Program-made: the position numbers and the translations under genes
The notes under the pieces: model-generated
The model's input: the letters and a program-made list of their open reading frames with translations, nothing else
Databases searched by the model: none
What the model was told of the DNA's origin: nothing
Source of the DNA: Tetrapyrgos nigripes
Taxonomy: Eukaryota > Basidiomycota > Agaricomycetes > Agaricales > Campanellaceae
NCBI GenBank assembly: GCA_013368315.1
Contig: JAACJM010000054.1
Coordinates: 248,001-312,000 of the forward strand
Reading direction: 5' to 3'
DNA: 64,000 nucleotides
Shown: positions 56,569 to 64,000 of the stretch, one piece after another
Layout of the letters: the number at the start of each line of letters is the position of its first letter
Position numbering within the stretch: position 1 is the first letter of the stretch

Positions 56569-58572
56569 ATGATACCCACGGCTCCTGTTCTCTCGAAGCT
56601 GCCATTCGCCGTCCCGCCGTCGACACCCAGCGAGACGTTTGAGTTGCTATCCAGTAAAAACAAACCGGCGACTAAGGAGCAAGAAGTCGAGCTTAACGAA
56701 AATTTTATTCAGCTAAGCCGAGTCCGTGAGGCCCTTGAAACTGAAGAGTCCACATCCCTGCTCAAGGTATTACAGCACGTAACATCAACCAATCTTTCCT
56801 CTACTCCGAGCCCTCTTCAGCTCCAAGAAGCTATTCATCGCTTCCGGAACCACGTCGATGCTCTCCATAGTCTCATTCAGAACCTCCCACTTCGCCGTTT
56901 CCCTTTCGAAATTCTTTCGGAAATCTTCCTGTTCGCCATTGCTCCCCCGAAGTGGGATGACTTGGACATTTGTCGGTGGGATACCATCAAAGCGCATGAT
57001 ATGCTCTACCAAATAACCAGTCGTACCGGACCCTACGCCCTCCTTCAAGTCTCCTTGACATGGAGAGCAGTCGCATTGGCTACGCCGCGACTTTGGACCA
57101 GTATCATCATAACAAAAGAATCCCTACTTCCAATTATAACCGGCATCGAATCTGCCACTCCTTTCCTGAACCCAAGGAATGCGATCGAAGTGTTTCGACA
57201 CCGCGTCGCTTGTTCAGGTACCTGTCTGCTTCTCGACATCTCCCTCCAAAAAAGGGGTGAACTTCCAATTCCTACCTGCGAGGCTTTGTTGGAAGAGATC
57301 ATGTCCGTTGCTCCACGTTGGGGTTCTATCCGACTCGATCTATTCCAATATGCGCCAGATCTTCCGGTGGATCTACTTTCCAGACAATTTCAAACCACCC
57401 ACTTTCCTCTCTTACGTTCCATTTATCTCCAGTGGAACTATTTTGAACTCGCGCCATTTGGGGATACATTCGTTCCAGCGAATATGCCGAATCTGCGAAG
57501 TGTGACCTGGAAGAGGTTGCTTACGTTTCGAGATCCTGTTCATATCTTCCCGGCCAAGCTTGCATGGGCACAGCTCACGGATCTCGAGATTGAGATTAGG
57601 GATGGAGATTTGCCTATGCTATTGAATGCTTGCCCCAAGTTGACCAAGCTCGCGTATTGGTTTTACGATCCCATGTACGCTGGTGTATGGGATGGGAGCG
57701 AGGTTGATCCTACTCACACTCACGAGTCCCTGGAATGCTTGATCCTCCGTGGTTTGAGATGGGGTGGGAGTCTCACCGCAGCGCTGGAAAAGAGGCCTGC
57801 TCTGCAGCATTTTCTGAAGGAATTCTACCTCCCCAACTTTCGAGAGCTGACGGTTGAAGGGTGTGGCGTGCACTCCCCTGATCTACGCACTTGGATGGCA
57901 GATTTGCCTTCCTCCATCAGTGCCTTTTTGAAGAACTGCCGACCACGAAATTTCGAGCGGCTGGTCATTGATGGGGTGTATCTGGATGATAGATTCGTGG
58001 ATATGTTGGAGACGCTGTCGAAGACGACCCCTGGATTCAAACACTTGTTGCTTGGGATTGACGACCTCGTCCCGGTTGACTCGGATATCACTTTTTTCAC
58101 AAGTGATGCGTATCTCCTCCAGCCCCAGATCAAACGTATGCTGGATCTTTTCACTGTTCCCGGAGATTTAGGAGAAGGCAGGCTCTCGGAGGAGGTTTAC
58201 AATAGGACGATGGAGTTCAAGTTTCCTTGCTTGGAATTCCTTTCTCTGGCTTTTCGCGATCTTCGCGTCCCCGGGTCGGTGTCTGGTTTTGCCATTGAAG
58301 ACCTCGAGGAGATGGCCAGATCAAGAAGGAATGCGTTGGCGGCGTCGGCAGCAGCTTCCACTTTGAATACGACGTCGACCATTTCAGTTGCAAGAAGGTT
58401 CACGTTTATGTTGGATTGGTCAAGGTATAACTGCGAGCCGTGGTTCGAGAATTTTGGGGTGGGAAGGATCAAGGAGCTGGAGGACGAATATCTTCGTGTT
58501 CATATTCCACAGAGAAATCTCAGGGCGAGTCAAGACATTTTTGGTCGCAGTCAGGTTGTATATGCTGCATGA
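56569..58572 (+). CDS. F-box/LRR-like protein, 667 aa, intact
   Basis: One open exon of 667 aa. A Ser/Pro-rich start is followed by a helical segment (KEQEVELNENFIQLSRVREA), an F-box-like core (LPLRRFPFEILSEIFLFAIA with VSLTWRAVALATPRLWTSI) at about residues 105-185, then leucine-rich repeats through LEFLSLAFRDL and a C-terminal NCEPWFENFGVGRI segment. Coding sequence shows no break. Probably an SCF substrate receptor; the target is unknown. It is the only intact family member of its type; the related relic is at 53440-54190. Confidence 0.87.
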   Translation: MIPTAPVLSKLPFAVPPSTPSETFELLSSKNKPATKEQEVELNENFIQLSRVREALETEESTSLLKVLQHVTSTNLSSTPSPLQLQEAIHRFRNHVDALHSLIQNLPLRRFPFEILSEIFLFAIAPPKWDDLDICRWDTIKAHDMLYQITSRTGPYALLQVSLTWRAVALATPRLWTSIIITKESLLPIITGIESATPFLNPRNAIEVFRHRVACSGTCLLLDISLQKRGELPIPTCEALLEEIMSVAPRWGSIRLDLFQYAPDLPVDLLSRQFQTTHFPLLRSIYLQWNYFELAPFGDTFVPANMPNLRSVTWKRLLTFRDPVHIFPAKLAWAQLTDLEIEIRDGDLPMLLNACPKLTKLAYWFYDPMYAGVWDGSEVDPTHTHESLECLILRGLRWGGSLTAALEKRPALQHFLKEFYLPNFRELTVEGCGVHSPDLRTWMADLPSSISAFLKNCRPRNFERLVIDGVYLDDRFVDMLETLSKTTPGFKHLLLGIDDLVPVDSDITFFTSDAYLLQPQIKRMLDLFTVPGDLGEGRLSEEVYNRTMEFKFPCLEFLSLAFRDLRVPGSVSGFAIEDLEEMARSRRNALAASAAASTLNTTSTISVARRFTFMLDWSRYNCEPWFENFGVGRIKELEDEYLRVHIPQRNLRASQDIFGRSQVVYAA

Positions 58573-59934
58573 CCATGCCCTTTTCGTAGTTATATTTCCA
58601 GATGCCAATGTAGAATATCTCGAGTACAATAGCAATTACAATGGTTCTGCCAGTGACTGATGCATTACAACTTAAAGGAGGAAGAGGAGGAATGTCTTAC
58701 CCGGTCTAGGACCAGAATCTGATGCGCCGGGGATCCCGATGTATTAAAGAAATAATTCCTTGAAGATGCGCACCTATACGTGAAATTCAACTTGTAGAGG
58801 TTCGTATAAGCATAGCCTTCCCGTAGACCGGGAGACACTGAATGACGGCTTGGACAAGCGCTTGATAACGACTAACGGCTGCTACAGCTGTCTGTCACTG
58901 GTCGAGCAAGAAAGTTATAGAATCCTGACCGGAGTGTTCGGAGAACATTGTTGACGACTATATGGAGTAGATCAGTAGCAGAGGAGATCAGGAGGCCATG
59001 TACATACCTACAGGTACAAATCTACCAGGACGACATTGATTCGTAGTTATGGGAAACGACGGTCGGGGGTTGCGGTCGACCCCCTTGACTCAACGATTGC
59101 AAAAGATGACTCGATCAGAATCCTAGTTATCTTGTGAGTTGTCGGTTTCTATTTATTGTTCAATCCCGAGAATCTGGGAGAATCTGGATAAGGTAACTCA
59201 ATGGCCCATGGGATGACCGAGAATAGCCGTTCCTTGCGCAAAGAGGATCAGGGGTAATTGACGAATGGGAAGCTAGGAACGGGTTATCATTTTTATCCCA
59301 ATGTAAAGACATTGCACACACACGCAGAGGCTTTAGCGTGAGGTTCTTATTTTGGTTCCTGCATCTGATAAAGGTGGTCATGATGGATCATAGCAAAAGT
59401 CGAGAATAGTAGGCTCAAGTAAGCTCTGCTTATTGTAGTTTCCAGGGGCAGAAGGAAGACTGCCGGGAAGACTGACTTTGACACATGAGATTGATCAGTC
59501 AGCGAGTACCGCGAGAACTACCGACTCACTCTGGTTGCAGGCTGTTGCAGGCTGGCTGCGCAGCGAAATGAAGCTGTCTCCAGTGTTCGGCCACTGGGAT
59601 ATCGTCCCTTTGTAAGCTGAGAGTACCAGGGAAACGTCAATACTCTGGGCACTTGACCTATTCAAAAGTCCCAATGAGTTGACCAGAAGGGATCTCCAGG
59701 GCTACTTCTGGTAGAGGTGGCACTCCTAGTGACCCAGGATTATGAGAATCTGTGAGAGAAGTCAGACCGACCCCCATTAGCACATAGAAGCACATAAGGT
59801 ACCCCTCACTGCTCAGCTTCTGCGTGTTTGATCGTTCCTAATCCACGTGATCCTCCCAGTGCTAAAAGCAGGGGTCGGTTAGTTTATGCGTGCCTTAAAC
59901 CCCGTTTCTCACAGACTTTCTTTCCTCTACCACC
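58573..59934. other. Intergenic, 1.4 kb
   Basis: No gene, relic, tRNA or repeat could be supported. It includes the G-alpha promoter. Confidence 0.5.
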
Positions 59935-62900
59935 ATGCCTGGCACCTCCCAGTCCCACTCATCTGTCTCGGACGACCCCTTCGACGAGATCCTCAAACCA
60001 CCCCCAAACGAATCTGCTGAAGAATACCAGCTGCGGATACAAAGAGAGGAGCAGGCAAGGCAAATCAGTATGACCATTGATGCTAGTATCAAGGCAGAGC
60101 GCCAGGCGCGAAAGAAGAAGCGCATAGTCAGACTTTTACTTCTCGGGCAGAGCGAGTCGGGTGCGTCTTGACCTACAGCACCAGGATGTGTCAATTTGAC
60201 CTTTTTCGTTTGTAGGTAAATCTACTACCCTGCGGCGTGAGTCTGCCCCTAGGACCTTCTCCATCTCTTTGTCATCTTATGTTTATGTGTTCATCAGAAT
60301 TCCAGAGGCTGTATACACCAACAGCATTTCGTGAAGAGCGGATCTTATGGCGTGCAATTATACAGCTCAATATCGTCCGGTCAATACGCATTATCCTGGA
60401 GACTTTAGAGCACCCCAGCTCTCCACAGGGCTCACCCAGAATATCTCCGAGGTCACACCATCGCAGTCTCTCCACCACCACACGCCAACTAAGGCGAGCA
60501 TCCGACGCGAATCCGATCGCTTCTACTTCCACAGATACGTCAATGGTGGACGAATATATGGACGGTCGGAATGGGTACTCCAACGGACATATCAGTCCCG
60601 AGTCGGATCCGGACTCTGACTCTCAAGAAATGTTCTCTGCAAGCTCAAGTCTTATTCATAATCCGGCCTCCCTGGACACGCTCAAAATGCGGCTCCTGCC
60701 TTTGCGTCATATTGAAGCTTTGCTGGTTGCGAAACTAGTACCGCCCAACGAAGATGAAGCTACACACCTTCCCACCCAATCACATATGTCCATGTCCGGC
60801 GCTTCGTACCGGAACCAAGAGATCTTCGTGCGGCCGGGCGTGATGTGGAAGGGTGCGCTTGCTCGGGCTCGCGTACACTATCCAAGCGCCGATATCGGAC
60901 AGGACGATAACGATGCTTCCGTTAACGGGCGCCCTCTTAGCGCTGGTAATCTTGGTTTGGAAACTGCTGATGAACCGCAGGAGGTACTCAACTCATGTCG
61001 GCAAGACATGATGCAGCTTTGGGCTGATTCGGGCGTGCGGAGTCTACTCCACAGGCGTAAGATTCGTCTGGAAGAGTTCCCTGGATTGTACGTTGTCCTT
61101 TCTCACCAACTTATCTTACATGGTCTCATGCACCTTCTATCTTTCAATACGTCCTTTCTTCATCCGTTGACTTTCAATTGCACCACACAGCTTTCTCAAT
61201 GACCTGGAACGTGTGACATCGCTAAAGTTCATGCCCACCGATGGTCGGTGTCTTTTCATGTGGACTAAAATCTTAACCTGACGCGATTTTTGTCTCCAAC
61301 GCAGATGACGTACTAAAGGCGCGTCTGAAGACTGTGGGGGTTGCAGAGTACAAGTTTGAGATGGAAGTGTCGACTGGACGAGAAACTGGAACAGACTGGA
61401 GGATTGTTGACGTAGGAGGAAGCAGGAGTCAGGTGTGTATTTTTGTTTTGTATTAACACATTGCTTTTTTTGAATGTCTCGGTTCTTCCAGCGTCGTAAG
61501 TTTAACATCTTCATCTCCGTGGACCATGTCATGAATTTTAACGTTGGGAAGAAACATGGGTACCTTTTTTTGATGATGGTGATTTTTTGCTTTGGTTCCG
61601 TGTCTTTCTAATCAGTCTAACGCGTCTTTTTAGTCGACGCTATAATATTCCTTGCTCCAATTTCCGCTTTTGACCAAGTTTTGACGGAAGATCGCACTGT
61701 CAATCGATTGGTGAGCTCCGGTTCTCTAATCTAATCACCAGGCGTAGGCCGCTTGCTGATCCTTATTTTTCCGCTTCTAGGAGGACTCGGTCTTACTCTG
61801 GAAATCAGTATGCTCAAACAAGCTTTTGGCCAATGTCGACCTCGTTCTGTTCTTGAACAAATGCGATATCTTGGATTCCAAACTAAAGGCTGGGATTCGG
61901 TATGTCTTTCTTTTTGTTGTTTACAGCCGTAACACTGACTGTCTTTCATCTCCTTTGTCTTCCTGCCTACCACTACTCCGGTACTCGTCCCTTGATCCGT
62001 TAGGCTCTCAAAGTATGTTCGCAGTTATGGCGACCGACCGAACGATATGGAGAACGTTAGCAAATGTTGGTTGTTCGCCTTTTCGTCATTTGGATAGCTT
62101 TTAACCCTTCCAAACTTCCATCCCCTTCCTCTAGATCTTCGTGGAAAGTTTAGTGCGATACATAGGGAGTACTCCCCTAATCCAAGGAAATTTTACGCGT
62201 TTTCCACATCTGTGACGGTGAGTGTGTCTCTTGTCGTCTTTCTCCTGAAGTTGGTTTGGTGTCGTGTATGTTTGAGCTGGGGATGGTGCTTGGGTCTTCA
62301 ATGCTGCTACCTGCTGGCTAGGATTTTGGATGCGTCTGAGATAGGTTGGATCGACCGGAGGTTTCCTTCCTCCTTTGAGAGGTCCGCATAATGAAGACGG
62401 CGCTGCTCATTGATGGTCTTCTGGTATTGAAAGTTTGTTTTGCGCAGAAGCAGGTGGTTTGCTGGCAATTCTGTTTCATGTGCCTTTGTTTGTGATGTAC
62501 CTCACGGTCCATCCTATTAGTCGGTAGCTTGCAAGTGATTTGGGGCATTTTGGCAATTTTTCTTAATTGCCCTTGACATGCTTATCTTCTTGTATTCCTT
62601 CCTTTACTGGGCTCTGATGCTAATCACTCTCTCGTGTGTTCTAGGATACGGCTACCACAGCGGGAATCATTGCTAGTGGTGAGTCTGGTTTCGTGCTGTC
62701 TTCACCGTTGTCCTTTCACCGCTTCATTGCTTCGTTTCCTCGTTCTCCTTACCCTTGCGTCTCGTCACCTTTCCCTTTTCATTCCCTCTCTATGATCCAC
62801 CGTTTATATTATGTTCACGTTCTTGTCCCTTTCATACCATTCCTCATATCATCCCTTCCATACGCATATACTCTCTTGCTTACGCTCACTTTCTTATAGT

Positions 62901-62949
62901 CCGTGACATGGTAATACGGCAACATCTCAAGCAGTCGAAACTGATGTGA
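59935..62949 (+). CDS. G-protein alpha subunit-like protein with atypical switch II
   Basis: Thirteen exons give 557 aa: 59935-60160, 60216-60236, 60298-61087, 61191-61243, 61305-61432, 61492-61495, 61552-61578, 61634-61710, 61781-61899, 62004-62065, 62135-62217, 62645-62678, 62900-62949. Nucleotide-binding motifs: P-loop GQSESGKST (about 71-79), ARLKTVGV (switch I with its Arg), DVGGSRSQ (about 399-406), FLNKCD (about 466-471) and TSVTDTA. The usual DVGGQ catalytic Gln is Ser here. About 150-180 extra residues with Ser-rich text sit in the helical domain, so it is longer than standard G-alpha (about 355 aa). Acts in receptor signalling, partner unknown. It starts MPG, not the myristoylated MG. 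Confidence 0.9.
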
Positions 62950-64000
62950 AATTGGCCCCGTTTTCTTCATTCTCTGGTCGTTTTGGTCGCTTGACTATGC
63001 TCTATTCTTTTATGGGAACTTTACGACGACGGTGAATAACACCCGCGGCTGCTCCAGCGTGCATAGCCGTGGATGTTAGGATGCTTTTTTTGGAGGTACT
63101 TCACTCTGCCTTGGGCTATTCTGACGGTCAGCGCCTTTTCATATGACTACTATGCATATGCACCATGTGCACGCTTCATGCTCGACTCCTCGTCCATTGA
63201 TTCCAACGAACCAACGTTTGCTGCAGGCGCCCATTGTACTGTCTTCCATGCGGGCAATGGCAGCCTGCAGATTCGCCGGATGCTGTCTGTCCGTCAATCA
63301 TTTCAGGTGGTTGCTGTCCAGTGTACGCCACTGCGCATGCACCCATCACGTCCTCACTCCCATGCTCGGACACTCCACCTCACCCTTTCCATTTTCCTGG
63401 TGACTCTGCAACCATTTTCAAACTATGGCAGTCATTGACTCGTGATGACCCGAACAAGTTTTTCGTATTGGGATATCCTCACGAAGACGTGTACGAATAA
63501 AATGACGCAGATGGATCTCCAATGTCCACAACTTCACATTACTGTCCCAATGTAAAGGGCAGACTCCGAGCCAATTTTTCCTTTCGTGTTCTTGTCAAAT
63601 ATCATATGTCTCTTAGAATGTGTATGCCACTGTAGATCTCCTTCGCTTCTCATCTCATCTCTTCAAGCTGTACATAACTAGGCATTCTATCACAAGACTC
63701 TTTTCTTCTACGACCCATACCTATTACCAATTTGTTTCATACCATTTTTCATGATTTTCATATCCCTGATTTGGTTCATCTTCCATCCTGTAATTTATCC
63801 AAGCCCCTGATCCTACTTTTCAATGTCGACATCTCGCGCAATATGTTTCTTATCTCCTCCATTCCTATCCTGTATCAAATTAGTGTGATTCTACCCTATT
63901 CATGTTGTTCTTTTACGTTGACTTTAACATCGTCTGAGGACTTGTCCTCCTGTTTGACAGTTTCTCTTCCGCCTAAACGGCGCCTGACTATACTCTGCTA
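62950..64000. other. Downstream region without a clear gene
   Basis: Open frames here are short, overlap on both strands and have no family features. It holds the G-alpha 3' flank. A gene starting beyond the window cannot be excluded. Confidence 0.45.

Noticed and set aside
63073..63500. Overlapping ORFs of 86-121 codons on both strands
   Set aside because: They overlap in several frames and show no family features or splice structure.

Overview
The window looks like nuclear DNA of a filamentous basidiomycete, most likely an agaricomycete (inference). Genes carry many introns of about 40-80 nt with GT..AG ends, there are several F-box/leucine-rich genes of the type expanded in mushrooms, and conserved genes (calcineurin A, UNC-50, arginyl-tRNA synthetase, a Vps68/TMEM50 protein, a G-alpha subunit) assemble into full-length proteins across introns. 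Exon borders were worked out by hand from reading frame, splice signals and family conservation; no search was run.

Region 1 (1-18000): end of a GH13 alpha-amylase, a PcaB-like fumarase-superfamily lyase, two F-box genes (A1 intact, A2 truncated), a small unknown ORF and a 1052-aa MOV10/SDE3-type RNA helicase. A second, rearranged copy of the left side follows (12352 to about 16801): an amylase fragment, no lyase, then F-box genes B1 and B2. Each duplicate is broken where the other is whole. Mobile-element traces lie here: a 150-bp TA-flanked inverted-repeat element inside a helicase intron, a 387-bp element with an 8-bp target duplication (hAT-like) in the amylase fragment, and a 781-bp insertion upstream of A1.

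Region 2 (18000-31300): a small secreted protein of unknown function, a repeat-bearing stretch without an evident protein gene, two tandem secreted serine carboxypeptidases (S10; the second has lost a canonical splice acceptor), an aldehyde dehydrogenase with a decayed partial copy beside it, and a CaiB/BaiF (family III) CoA-transferase.

Region 3 (31900-42300): calcineurin catalytic subunit, UNC-50-like Golgi membrane protein, and a 1.3-kilo-residue WW-domain protein rich in Arg/Ser/Glu/Asp, probably nuclear RNA-related.

Region 4 (42400-58600): an F-box birth-and-death zone. Three F-box families appear as one intact gene, one nearly intact gene and at least seven truncated, frameshifted or tiny relic copies on both strands. 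Embedded housekeeping genes are ArgRS divergent from a LisH-only protein, and a Vps68/TMEM50 protein.

Region 5 (58600-64000): a 557-aa G-alpha-like subunit with 13 exons (one of 4 nt), a helical-domain insertion and a replaced switch-II glutamine, followed by 1 kb without a clear gene.

Most genes look independently transcribed. No operons, CRISPR arrays, rRNA or tRNA genes were seen.
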